From: JAJFUE01 sp039683515
Lineage (GTDB): Bacteria > Sumerlaeota > Sumerlaeia > MVZB01
Direction: 5' to 3'
Assembly: GCA_039683515.1 (NCBI GenBank)
Contig: JBDKRG010000041.1
Coordinates: 1 to 41,473 of the forward strand
Length of the DNA: 41,473 bases
A program made the position numbers and the translations under genes. Positions 1 through 8,048 of this stretch are shown one piece after another (position 1 is the first letter of the stretch; every line of letters begins with the position of its first letter). Below the pieces are notes generated by a model. It worked only from the letters and a program-made list of their open reading frames with translations. It did not search any database and was not told the DNA's origin.

Positions 1-148
1 AGCAGATTAAAGAATGCCGCCGGCCGCTCCATCCGCACGCACACGTCACCGACAGCTACCGGGGGCGAACCGGCAATCTCCGTTTGCCGCTTGACTTAAC
101 TTCTCATGGATGTCACTCGCTCTAAAAGCGACGACGCTCCGTCTGGAC

Positions 149-179
149 GGGCCTGACCGGCAAGGTCAGGCCCGTTTTT
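149..179 (+). terminator. Intrinsic terminator of a gene entering from the left
   Basis: A perfect 10-bp stem (GGGCCTGACC, 149-158, pairing with 164-173) with a 5-nt loop is followed by GTTTTT, so it works for rightward transcription. The hairpin overlaps the last codons of the convergent histidine kinase gene. Bases 1-148 hold no gene I can recognise; they may be the 3' end or trailer of a + strand gene outside the window. Confidence 0.6.
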
Positions 180-2856
180 GCGTTGACGCCGGCCGGACCA
201 GGTCAAGGATCCGTTTCAGCCGTTCGGTTTCGACGGGCTTGGTGAGGTGGTGGTTGAAGCCCGACTCCATGGCGCGGCGGCGGTCGGCGTCGGAGCCGTA
301 GCCGGTCAGCGCCACGAGGCACGTCTTTTCGGTCGCCGGCTCGCGGCGCAGCCGTTCGGCGACCTCATAGCCGTCCATCCTGGGCAGGCCGATGTCGAGC
401 AGCACGACCTCGGGCGGCCACTCGCGCGCGACGTCGAGGGCCAGGGGGCCGTCGAGGGCGGCGCGGACTTCGTAGCCCCAGGCCTTGAGCAGCTCGCTCA
501 GGCTGGCGACGAGGTCTTCGTTGTCGTCGACGATCAGGACGCGGCGCACTCGCGGGCCGGGCGGCTGGGTTGGCGCCGGCGGGACGGGCTCGGTTTCCAT
601 GGCCTCGGCAAGCGGCAGGCGGACGACGAACTCGCTGCCGCGATCGGGGCCCTCGCTGGATGCCTCGGCGCTCCCGCCGTGGAGCTCGGCCAGGCTCTTG
701 ACCATCGTGAGGCCGATCCCCAGGCCGCCCTGGGTGCGGGCGAGCGTCTGCTGGCCCTGGGCGAACAGGTCGAACACATGCTCCAGCACCGGCGGGGCGA
801 TGCCGACGCCGGTGTCGCGCACGCGGATCACGGCCTCGTCCTTGCCGCCGGAGCCGGGTTCGGCCTCGACGGCGACCCGGATCGATCCGCCGGCCGGCGT
901 GAACTTCACGGCGTTGTTCATGAGGTTGCGCAGGATCTGCTCGAGGCGGGTGGGGTCGCCGTCGACCGGCAGCGGCCGCTCCGAGATCCGGCCCTCCAGC
1001 GCGAGCTGGTGTTCCCCGGCCTGGGGGCGCATGCTGTCGATCACCTGCTCGGCGAGCGAGCGCAGGTCGAGCCGTTCGCGGCGCAGGGCGATCTTGCCGC
1101 GCGTGATGCGCGAGACGTCGAGCAGGTCGTCCAGCAGCCGTCCCATGTGCTTGATCTGCCGGTCGATCATCTCGTGGAGCTTCCGGACGGCGGGCTGGTC
1201 GGCGGTCTTCATGTTGAGCATCTGCACGGCGTAGACGATCGGCGCCAGGGGGTTGCGCAGCTCGTGGGCGAGCATGGCCAGGAACTCGTCCTTGCGCCGG
1301 TCGGCCTCGGCCAGGGCGTTGGCCTGTTCGACGAGCTTGGCCTGGATCATCTTCTGGTCGTGGATGTCGGTGCACGTGCCGAACCAGCGGCTGACCCGGC
1401 CGTCCTCGTCGCGCACCGGCAGGGCGCGCGTCAGGTGCCAGCGGTATTCGCCAAGGCCGGGGAAGATGAAGCGGTGCTCGATCTGGAGCGCCTGGCCGCT
1501 GCGGACGGAGTCGTACCAGGCCCGGCGGGTGAGCTCGCGGTCGTCGGGGTGGACGATCGGCAGCCACGCCTCGTCGCCCGCCTGCTCGTACGGCGCGTGC
1601 GTCAGCTCGTACCACTGGTGGTTGAGATAATCGATCCGGCCGTCGGGCTGGGCGGCCCACACGATCTGCGGCATCGAGTCGGCGAGTTCGCGAAAGAGCT
1701 GCTCGCTCTTGCGGAGGGCCTGCTCCGCCTTCTTGACCTCCGTGATCTCCAGCACCGCGCCGCCGATCCCGATGATCCGGCCGCCGGCGCGGACGGGGTA
1801 ATAGCTCACGAGCCAGTAGTGCAGGTGGCCGGGATCGTCGGCCGGCTCGCCGGAGATTTCGCGGTTGAGGACGGGTTCGCCGGTCTCGAGGACGCGGCGC
1901 AGGTAGCGCTCGGCGCGGTCGGCCAGTTCGGGGCTGAGCGCCTCGCGCACGGTGAGGCCGATATGCTCCCGGACCGGGCGGCGATTGATCCGCGCAATGG
2001 CGTTGTTGACGGAAAGGTAGCGCAGGTTCGTGTCGACCAGGACGAGGCCGACCGGGGCGGTGTCGTAAATGGCGCGCAGCTCGGCGAGCGACTGGCGCGC
2101 GACCTCCTCGCTTTCGCGCAGGGCCTCCTCGGCCCGCTTGCGCTCGCTGATGTCCTCGATCGTCCCGATGTGGCGCATGACGCGGCCGGCCTGGTCGCGG
2201 ATCGCGGAAATGGTGATGTGCGCCCACAGCGCGGAGCCGTCGCGTCTCACGTAGCGCTTTTCGTATTCGAACTCGCGCAGCGTTCCGGCGCGGATCAGGT
2301 GGTTGACCTGATCGCCCATGGCCATGTCGGCCGGGTAGGTCAGGTCGTGGACGGTCATCCCGAGGAGCTCGTCGCGGGAATAGCCGACCGTCTGGCAGAA
2401 CCGGTCGTTGACGAGGATGAATCGGTCGTTCTCGTCGACCTCGACGATCCCCAGCGCGGCGTTGTCGAAGATCGCGCGGAAGCGCTCCTCGCTGCGCCGC
2501 GACGCCTTCATGAGCTGGCGCAGCCGGGAGACGATCATGCTGACGATAAAGCCGACGACGACGAAAGAGCCGAGCTGGACGGCCTCGCGGTGGGTGGCCA
2601 GCCGCAGCGACCCGAGCGGCTCGAGGTAATAATAATCGATGAGCAGCGCGCTCAATACCGTCGCGATCAGCGCCTGGGCGGTTCCCGCCAGCCAGCCCGT
2701 CACCAGGATCGCCAGCGTGAAATACATGAACGGGACGGAATAGCCGAGGAGCGGGTCGAACATGCGGCGGACCGCAAACACGCCCACGACGGCCAGAATC
2801 GGCACGCAGTAGCGCACGACGCCGAGGATGATCCGCCGGGCGGCTTTGGGTTCCAT
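166..2856 (-). CDS. Membrane-anchored PAS hybrid sensor histidine kinase with receiver domain
   Basis: This is a hybrid two-component sensor of about 896 residues. In order it has an N-terminal membrane block of hydrophobic helices (about residues 10-115, resembling the KdpD/DUF4118 sensor module), three PAS domains (about 120-240, 250-375 and 385-505), HisKA with the phospho-acceptor H531 in AHELRNPL, HATPase_c (N box NLMNNAVKF, G boxes DTGVGIAP and GGLGIGLTM), and a C-terminal receiver with phospho-acceptor D821 in VVLLDIGLP. The ATG at 2856 is preferred because GAGG lies 8 nt upstream and the first membrane helix starts soon after. In-frame starts at 2898 (ATG) and 2961 (GTG) would add 14 or 35 residues. 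No cognate regulator is adjacent. The signal sensed is unknown; PAS domains can bind small ligands or cofactors. Confidence 0.9.
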   Translation of the reverse strand: MEPKAARRIILGVVRYCVPILAVVGVFAVRRMFDPLLGYSVPFMYFTLAILVTGWLAGTAQALIATVLSALLIDYYYLEPLGSLRLATHREAVQLGSFVVVGFIVSMIVSRLRQLMKASRRSEERFRAIFDNAALGIVEVDENDRFILVNDRFCQTVGYSRDELLGMTVHDLTYPADMAMGDQVNHLIRAGTLREFEYEKRYVRRDGSALWAHITISAIRDQAGRVMRHIGTIEDISERKRAEEALRESEEVARQSLAELRAIYDTAPVGLVLVDTNLRYLSVNNAIARINRRPVREHIGLTVREALSPELADRAERYLRRVLETGEPVLNREISGEPADDPGHLHYWLVSYYPVRAGGRIIGIGGAVLEITEVKKAEQALRKSEQLFRELADSMPQIVWAAQPDGRIDYLNHQWYELTHAPYEQAGDEAWLPIVHPDDRELTRRAWYDSVRSGQALQIEHRFIFPGLGEYRWHLTRALPVRDEDGRVSRWFGTCTDIHDQKMIQAKLVEQANALAEADRRKDEFLAMLAHELRNPLAPIVYAVQMLNMKTADQPAVRKLHEMIDRQIKHMGRLLDDLLDVSRITRGKIALRRERLDLRSLAEQVIDSMRPQAGEHQLALEGRISERPLPVDGDPTRLEQILRNLMNNAVKFTPAGGSIRVAVEAEPGSGGKDEAVIRVRDTGVGIAPPVLEHVFDLFAQGQQTLARTQGGLGIGLTMVKSLAELHGGSAEASSEGPDRGSEFVVRLPLAEAMETEPVPPAPTQPPGPRVRRVLIVDDNEDLVASLSELLKAWGYEVRAALDGPLALDVAREWPPEVVLLDIGLPRMDGYEVAERLRREPATEKTCLVALTGYGSDADRRRAMESGFNHHLTKPVETERLKRILDLVRPASTQKRA

Positions 2857-2896
2857 GCGCGGCCTCACGCCAAACAGATGCCTGCACACCCACTTC

Positions 2897-2902
2897 ATTA
2901 TA
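2897..2902 (-). promoter_or_regulatory. Possible -10 element of the histidine kinase gene
   Basis: TATAAT is read on the minus strand about 40 nt upstream of the preferred ATG at 2856. No good -35 box stands at 16-18 nt; a TTGGGG lies 19 nt away. If this is the real -10, it excludes the upstream start codons at 2898 and 2961. Confidence 0.3.
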
Positions 2903-3019
2903 CCCGAGAGGCCGCCCGATCCCCCAATGCGGTCGGCTGGAACGATCGACAAAATTTTCACGGCAATGAGCGCGATAAAATCGCCGGCGCCCCCCCGGCC
3001 ATGCAGGTCGGTTGTTTTA

Positions 3020-3182
3020 GGCTCTGTCCGATTAATGCAAAAAGTTAGCGCGCTTCAGCGCGCTCTTCCTTGCCCCCGGCTTCAGCCGGTGGGTTTTTGT
3101 TGGCAGTTTTTGACATTTCAGCGCGCTTCAGCGCGGCTTCTCGATCCCGGCTTCAGCCATTTTTGATTTATCGGACAGAGCC
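3020..3182. mobile_element. MITE-like element with 13-bp perfect terminal inverted repeats
   Basis: The sequence starts GGCTCTGTCCGAT (3020-3032) and ends with its exact reverse complement ATCGGACAGAGCC (3170-3182). The likeness continues imperfectly inward (TAATGCAAAAA against AAATCAAAAA). The 163-bp interior has no ORF. It holds two tandem copies of a module made of AGCGCGCTTCAGCGCG, a short spacer and CGGCTTCAGCC, each module being itself palindromic. GGCTCTGT-type ends are typical of insertion sequence termini, so this looks like a non-autonomous derivative. I see no clear target-site duplication in the flanks. It lies between the histidine kinase start and the terminase 3' end. Confidence 0.6.
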
Positions 3183-3273
3183 TGGTGACGCGTCAAATAC
3201 CATCTGTCGGATTTGTTTTTGAACCGCGAAGCGGTTCGATCATCATACCGGTCATTGGATGCATGACACGCTC

Positions 3274-4908
3274 CTAGAACGCGTTCGCCCGCGCCGATTC
3301 GCGGCGCGGGACGGTCGTCGAGCTGACCTTGCCGCTGCGCTCGCGGACCAGCGGGACGGCGCTGGCCAGCGCGTCGGGGCCGTCGTCGTGCCGCCCGCAC
3401 GGGAACGCGTCGAGTTGATCGATGAACAATTTGCCGATCGTTTCGTTGAACAGGAGCCAGCCGCGGCTGACGAACGGCTCGATGTTCGAGATCCGCGTCT
3501 TCTTGTCGCCGCGCGGAAAGATCTTCTCCGGATGGATCTGCCACGGCTGCCCGTGCTGATGCCGACGCGTCCTCTCGGCGTCGAAAAACGAGGTGATCGT
3601 GCTTTGGAACGCCGTCCCCTCGACCCCGAACAGGTCGTAATTCCAGCGCGCGTGCAGGTCGAAGATGACCTCGACCTGGCGCGACGGCGACGCCTTCTCG
3701 AGCCAGATGTCGAGGACGTACATGTAGCCGGCGCCGTCGATCCCCAGCGTGGCGACCGCCGCGTAGTCCCCGTTCGCGCCGCCCATTGCCGAATCGAGGA
3801 ACCCGCCGACGAGAAGCTCGGAGAGCTTGACCTCGGGCCGCGCATTGTCGGCGTCGTCGTTCCAGGCGACCGGGTCGCAGATGAGCCGGTCGCCGTCGAG
3901 CTTGAAGTATCGCATCTTCGAGATGCTGAACACCGGCGACTGGCCGTCGGGCGGGGCGTTCTGCTTCTCCTTGTCGAACGCGCGGCGGCCGATCCGCTCG
4001 CGCAGCGCGCACAGGGCGTAGTAGTCCTCCTTCTCCGGCCACAGGACGCGCGCGCCCTCGAGCATCTCCTCGCGGCGCTCGTCGAAGAATTGCCGCGCGG
4101 CGTCGATCCGGCCCGGATCGTTGAGGTTGTGAAAGATCCCGCGCCACGCGTCCCACAGCTCCTGGTTGCGCGCCTCGGATTCGATCGCGGCGAACTCCCG
4201 GAAGCAGGTGTCGGACCGGCTCGAGAGGCGCAGCGGGAGGGCGTCGCGGTGGAGGAGCGTCCCGATCAGGTCGATGTTCGTGTAGCCGTTGCCGAGGTTG
4301 GCGATCACCTCGTCGAACCACTCGCACAGCGCGTCGCGGTGGAGCAACGAACGGACGCGGTCGGAGCGCTCGATGTCGTCCAGGATGATCCACGTCGGCC
4401 GCCACGGCCCGTGGTTGATGCCGCGCACCTCGGTCCCGGCCGAGAACGCGTCCATGCGCGACTCGCCCACAATCAGCGTCTGCGTCGAGGCCCTCGGGAT
4501 CTTCTTTCCCTCGGCCAGCACGGGGAACGCCCGCGCCAGGGCCTTGTTGTCGATGAGCATGGAGCGGATGTTCGCAAGGCGCTGGCTGGCCTGGCGCTGC
4601 GTCGCCGAGAACAGCACGATGTATGGATCGTAGCCGTAGAGCAGCGCGTGGATCGGGAAGACGAGCGACATCAACGTCGACTTGGCCGCGCCGCGCGGCG
4701 CCATGACGACGTCCAGCCGACCGCGCCGGTTGGGCGGCTCGTCGGCGCACTTGGCCAGCCTGCGCTCGAACAGATACTCGTGCAGGGCGCTGAAGTTGAG
4801 CCGGCAGTGGCGCGGGAAAAAATGTTTCGCGAAATACGCGATATCGCTCCGTCCGGCAACGACATCGAAGGGTTCCTCATCCGCACCGGTCTGATTCGCG
4901 AGGGGCAT
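3274..4908 (-). CDS. Phage terminase large subunit, isolated
   Basis: A DNA-packaging motor of 544 residues. The N-terminal ATPase has Walker A APRGAAKST (residues 70-78) and Walker B WIILDDIE (173-180). The C-terminal RNase H-like nuclease has an acidic start FLDSAMGG, a central GVEGTAF and a final HDDGPDALASA. The start ATG has GGAGG 7 nt upstream. In phages this subunit cuts concatemeric DNA and drives it into the prohead. Here no small subunit, portal, capsid or tail gene lies on either side, so it is a prophage remnant or a domesticated copy. The frame is open and all core motifs are intact, which argues against long neutral decay. The 3' end lies 91 bp from the MITE-like element. Confidence 0.85.
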   Translation of the reverse strand: MPLANQTGADEEPFDVVAGRSDIAYFAKHFFPRHCRLNFSALHEYLFERRLAKCADEPPNRRGRLDVVMAPRGAAKSTLMSLVFPIHALLYGYDPYIVLFSATQRQASQRLANIRSMLIDNKALARAFPVLAEGKKIPRASTQTLIVGESRMDAFSAGTEVRGINHGPWRPTWIILDDIERSDRVRSLLHRDALCEWFDEVIANLGNGYTNIDLIGTLLHRDALPLRLSSRSDTCFREFAAIESEARNQELWDAWRGIFHNLNDPGRIDAARQFFDERREEMLEGARVLWPEKEDYYALCALRERIGRRAFDKEKQNAPPDGQSPVFSISKMRYFKLDGDRLICDPVAWNDDADNARPEVKLSELLVGGFLDSAMGGANGDYAAVATLGIDGAGYMYVLDIWLEKASPSRQVEVIFDLHARWNYDLFGVEGTAFQSTITSFFDAERTRRHQHGQPWQIHPEKIFPRGDKKTRISNIEPFVSRGWLLFNETIGKLFIDQLDAFPCGRHDDGPDALASAVPLVRERSGKVSSTTVPRRESARANAF

Positions 4909-5040
4909 CGGACGCCTCCGGTTTGAATTGCCGGCGGCGCGCGCGTCGACGGCGCGCGAATCATAACATCCATCCGGCGCGCGGCGGTATTCCCTTGCCG
5001 GCCCTTACGCCTCTTACGGGCAACTAATCTTTAGAAAATA

Positions 5041-5089
5041 GTCCTGAGTCCTGAGTAGTGAGTCCTGAGTCCTGGGTCCTGAGTCCTGA
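5041..5089 (+). repeat. Tandem heptamer array, unit GTCCTGA, 7 copies
   Basis: Seven head-to-tail heptamers of GTCCTGA, with variants GTAGTGA and GTCCTGG. The array is the left arm of an inverted pair with 5180-5249, whose unit TCAGGAC is its reverse complement. Together they could fold into a long imperfect stem. Confidence 0.85.
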
Positions 5090-5179
5090 GATCATTCGTC
5101 GTGGAGGAATTGACGGGTCTGAATCTGTCGCCTGCCGCGTTCAGCCAATTTGATTCCGTAAAAACCCGATGAACGGCTC

Positions 5180-5249
5180 TCAGCACTCAGGACTCAGGAC
5201 TCAGGCCTCAGGACCCAGGTCTCAGGACTCAGGACTCAGCACTCAGGAC
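5180..5249 (-). repeat. Tandem heptamer array, unit TCAGGAC, 10 copies
   Basis: Ten heptamers of TCAGGAC with variants TCAGCAC, TCAGGCC and CCAGGTC. It faces the array at 5041-5089 and ends 8 bp before the LVIVD stop codon, so a transcript of the LVIVD gene would run directly into it. Confidence 0.85.
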
Positions 5250-5257
5250 TCTTCTTC

Positions 5258-6337
5258 TCACTTGTGCTCGACGAGGCGGTAGACCCGAAGCTGCTCGGGC
5301 TTGCCGGAGGGGTTGTTGCTCGTGACGTAATTGGCGCCGGCGTAAAGGATGTCGTCCTTCACGGCGAGCGAGTGGACCGGCGCCCCCGCGGCGACGCGCC
5401 CAAGCCACAGCGGCCGGCGCGGGTCGGCCAGTTCGAAGACGTCGATCGTCCCCATGTGCGTCGCCACGATCAGCCGCGTCTTCCCCCACCGCGTCTGGCA
5501 ACTGATCGTGTTGAACCCGTCCATGAAATACGAGAGCAGGGACGGGTTCGCGGGATCGCTCATGTCGACGACGATCAGCCCGCCGCGGCGCCCGCCGATC
5601 ACGATGAACCCGTCGAACGGCTCGATCGAGTCGCAGAACCCGCAGATCTGCATGTTGTGGACGAGGGCGGGCTTGACGGGATTGCGGACGTCGAGGATCT
5701 GCATGCCGCCGGTGAAGTTGTCGGCGAGGAGCAGGTAGTGGGGCGGATAGAACACGGCGGCCGTCACGAAATCGAAGAACGGCAGGACGAGCGACGCGGT
5801 CGTGCCGACCGCGTCGGCGCGCGCATGCGCCAGGCCGCTTCCGCCCGCGGCGATAAACAGGTCGCCGTCGATCCGGGCGATGTCGCTCGGCTGGTCGCCC
5901 GGGATCTTCCGGGTGGAGACGTATTGCGGGCGCAGCGGGTCGGCCAGGCTCAGCAGCGCCAGGCCGTGATAGCGGTCGGCGGCGAACATCCGGCCGCCGT
6001 CGACCAGCCCCATGAAATAGCGGTGCGTGCCGGGGGTGACGTGCCCGGGCTTGCCCGCGAGGTGGCTCGTCAGGACCGGGTGGGCGGCGTCGCTCACGTC
6101 GAGCGTGGCGAGGCCGTATTCGTTCAGGAACGCGTAGAGCACGCCGCCGTTGAGCGTCATGTGCCGCGGCACGCCGTTGAGATTGACGGCGCCGATCGGT
6201 TCGATCGTCACGTACGGCCCCTGCTTCGGCGCGGCGACCTCGTGCATCCGTCGCAGGTTCCCCGCCGGCCGGCCGTCGTTGCACGCAACCAGCAGAATCG
6301 CCGCGATCGCGAGACAGATCTGAGCATGAAACCTCAT
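5258..6337 (-). CDS. LVIVD-repeat beta-propeller lipoprotein
   Basis: A secreted protein of 359 residues with a lipoprotein signal (lipobox LVAC, Cys at about residue 19). The mature part carries at least five LVIVD-type blades with the signature G-L-x-x-x-D-x-x-D-P-x-x-P, for example GLATLDVSDAAHPV, GMQILDVRNPVKPA and GLIVVDMSDPANPS. The fold is a beta-propeller at the cell surface or in the periplasm; LVIVD proteins usually have no known enzymatic activity. The ATG overlaps the stop of the upstream gene by 4 bp (ATGA) and has GGAAGAGG upstream, so the two are translationally coupled. The substrate or partner is unknown. Confidence 0.8.
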   Translation of the reverse strand: MRFHAQICLAIAAILLVACNDGRPAGNLRRMHEVAAPKQGPYVTIEPIGAVNLNGVPRHMTLNGGVLYAFLNEYGLATLDVSDAAHPVLTSHLAGKPGHVTPGTHRYFMGLVDGGRMFAADRYHGLALLSLADPLRPQYVSTRKIPGDQPSDIARIDGDLFIAAGGSGLAHARADAVGTTASLVLPFFDFVTAAVFYPPHYLLLADNFTGGMQILDVRNPVKPALVHNMQICGFCDSIEPFDGFIVIGGRRGGLIVVDMSDPANPSLLSYFMDGFNTISCQTRWGKTRLIVATHMGTIDVFELADPRRPLWLGRVAAGAPVHSLAVKDDILYAGANYVTSNNPSGKPEQLRVYRLVEHK

Positions 6338-7647
6338 GGCGCCTCTTCCGCGGCGATCATATCAGAAACCGCCGGCGCCGCGCGACCGCCTTCCCACCAC
6401 CGCCGCCATCCGCGCCCGATGAACCAGCCGCGAACGAGCAGAAGCGTGACAATCGCTGAAATCGCCCAGTACAGCGGCCAATGCACGCGCGGCTCGGGCA
6501 CGTAACCCAAATGCGGCATGCACGGCAGGCTGTAACCCCACGCCAGAAACGCGTCGCCCATCGGGAGCAGGCCGAACAGGTATTGCGCGCCTTGCCGGGC
6601 GCCCACCTTCACCCGCCGCGCCCAGCCGAACGAATTCGCCAGCGCATGGATGTCTTGGACCATCTCGTCATCCCCGTTGGCCCGCGCCGCGGCCAGACCA
6701 ACCCCCGTCGCCACCACGCCAGCGCCCCAAATGATCGGCCCCGAATCGACGTCGGCCTTGCGATCGTGGCCGGCCGGATACTCGCGAAACATCTGGAAGC
6801 CGAGCCGCCGGATCCCGAAGTGGCGCTTGAAAAGCTGGTATTGCGACATGGCATACATGGGATCCAATTCCGCCAGCATCGCCAGATTCCAGGCATTGGC
6901 GCAGCCGCGCGCGGTCTGCACCGGCTCGCCGGTGTCGGCGTTGACCATGCCGGGCGTCATCGACGTCACCGGATCGGCATGCGCCGTCGTGAAGCTTTTC
7001 CAGGCCTCGTAGGCGTCGTGGTATTTCGTCGCGTAGAGCTGGTCGTGCACGAGGAGCGACGTCAGCGCCGTCACGTTGTCCGCCGGCCAGCACATGCCCG
7101 GGTAGGTATGCAGGTGGCGGATCGGGCTCGCCATGAATGCATCGTGCAGCAGCGCCGACTGGCGGTGGAAGCGCTCGACCGCCGCCGCCGGCCGATCGGA
7201 CGGGTTCTCGAAAGCGCTCAGGTATTTGCCGAGCAGCAGGTTGTTCTGGCCGAGGTAGAAGACGCCCATCGGCACCTGCGTCGCCTGAAACGGCGCCGTG
7301 ACGTAGGGCTTTTCCTGCTCGCGCAGGGCCCATTCGATCTCGCGCAGGGCCTCGCCGCGCCGCTCGCCGGCCGCCGCCAGGTTCGACCATGCCAGGCCGT
7401 AAAGCGTCAGCGCGAAGCATGCCCCCTCGGGGAAATACTGCTGCATCCGCCGCGCCGCGTCCTGCTCGTGAAAAGCCGCGCGCAGCGCATCGAGATGCCG
7501 GACGGCCAGCTCGGTCTTTCCCCACTGGCTGGTTGGATAGCGATCCAGCGTCCGAACGGTGAAGGCGCCGATCAGCATCAGCAAACCCAAAAATACCGCC
7601 GTCTGGAACAGCAGCCTGCACAAAGCAAGTTTGCGCCGAATTCCCAT
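6334..7647 (-). CDS. Membrane protein resembling linalool dehydratase/isomerase superfamily
   Basis: A protein of about 437 residues with an N-terminal membrane anchor (about residues 10-32) and a second hydrophobic helix near the C-terminus (WPLYWAISAIVTLLLVRGWF). The middle shows motifs I associate with linalool dehydratase/isomerase: CWPADN (CEPDN in the known enzyme), then Y-x-x-A-x-x-x-W, then W-N-L-A-M-x-x-x-x-D-P followed by QLFKRHF. These suggest the same alpha-toroid fold, but activity cannot be inferred. The ATG at 7647 directly precedes the membrane anchor; a GTG at 7725 would add 26 polar residues. It is coupled to the downstream LVIVD lipoprotein (4-bp overlap), so the two may act together at the envelope. 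Confidence 0.6.
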   Translation of the reverse strand: MGIRRKLALCRLLFQTAVFLGLLMLIGAFTVRTLDRYPTSQWGKTELAVRHLDALRAAFHEQDAARRMQQYFPEGACFALTLYGLAWSNLAAAGERRGEALREIEWALREQEKPYVTAPFQATQVPMGVFYLGQNNLLLGKYLSAFENPSDRPAAAVERFHRQSALLHDAFMASPIRHLHTYPGMCWPADNVTALTSLLVHDQLYATKYHDAYEAWKSFTTAHADPVTSMTPGMVNADTGEPVQTARGCANAWNLAMLAELDPMYAMSQYQLFKRHFGIRRLGFQMFREYPAGHDRKADVDSGPIIWGAGVVATGVGLAAARANGDDEMVQDIHALANSFGWARRVKVGARQGAQYLFGLLPMGDAFLAWGYSLPCMPHLGYVPEPRVHWPLYWAISAIVTLLLVRGWFIGRGWRRWWEGGRAAPAVSDMIAAEEAP

Positions 7648-8048
7648 AAGCCGGATCGTAATGCAGGGCGGGCCGTGTTTTCGAGGCGAAAGTTGACCGC
7701 CGCCGGCGCCTCCTCGATCTTTCACAAAATTGAACCACGAAGGCAGGAGGACACGAAGAATTCAAAGCATCCATTTTAAAGGAACATGTCACCCCCGACT
7801 TTGTTGGGGCAAGGCATGAATCCCGGATTTGACCGTTCTTCGAGTCTTTGTGCTACTTTGTATTCCTGGCAAGATTTTGAACAGGAGGCAACGAAGGCAA
7901 CAGAGCGATGAGCCGCCAGGAAATTCTCCGTTCCCTCCGTTGCCTTCTGTTCATTCCTGTCTTCAAGAATTTCTCTGCATCTCTACCTGACTCTGCCCCT
8001 CTGCGACAAGAATAGGTTTTCGTGGTTTTTCGTGTTTTCTGGCGTCGC
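7648..8048. other. 401-bp intergenic region rich in short-period repeats
   Basis: No gene is supported. The region holds GGAGGACACGAAGAATTC-like words at about 7735-7765, an inverted pair at 7879-7952 (listed separately), a run of TCTCTGCATCT / CTCTGCCCCTCTGCG words at about 7972-8008, and TTTTCGTGGTTTTTCGTG at about 8018-8037. A few in-frame stretches exist but they simply translate these words. Confidence 0.6.
7879..7952. repeat. Inverted repeat, 23-bp arms
   Basis: The 23-bp arm at 7879-7901 (GAACAGGAGGCAACG, continuing AAGGCAAC) is repeated as reverse complement at 7930-7952 with 20 of 23 positions matching and a 28-bp loop. It lies downstream of miaB and could form a hairpin in the miaB transcript, but no U-tract follows. 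Confidence 0.6.

Larger units (their letters stand above)
4909..5257. other. 349-bp intergenic region between terminase and LVIVD gene
   Basis: No gene is seen. The region holds a GC palindrome-rich stretch at about 4930-4985 (GGCGCGCGC and GGCGCGCG blocks) and the two facing heptamer arrays listed separately at 5041-5089 and 5180-5249. The 90 bp between the arrays show nothing recognisable. Confidence 0.7.

Noticed and set aside
247..3048. A 933-codon open frame on the + strand opposite the histidine kinase, and an 858-codon one opposite nuoL/M (11936-14512)
   Set aside because: They are antisense shadows of real genes in GC-rich DNA. They have no recognisable domains, while the minus-strand frames have complete and ordered family motifs.
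3219..3240. GAACCGC-GAA-GCGGTTC as a terminator of the terminase gene
   Set aside because: On the minus strand the stem is followed by A-rich, not U-rich, sequence; it is only a hairpin.
4909..5257. The heptamer arrays as a CRISPR array
   Set aside because: Units are 7 bp without spacers and face each other in opposite orientation; no cas gene is present.
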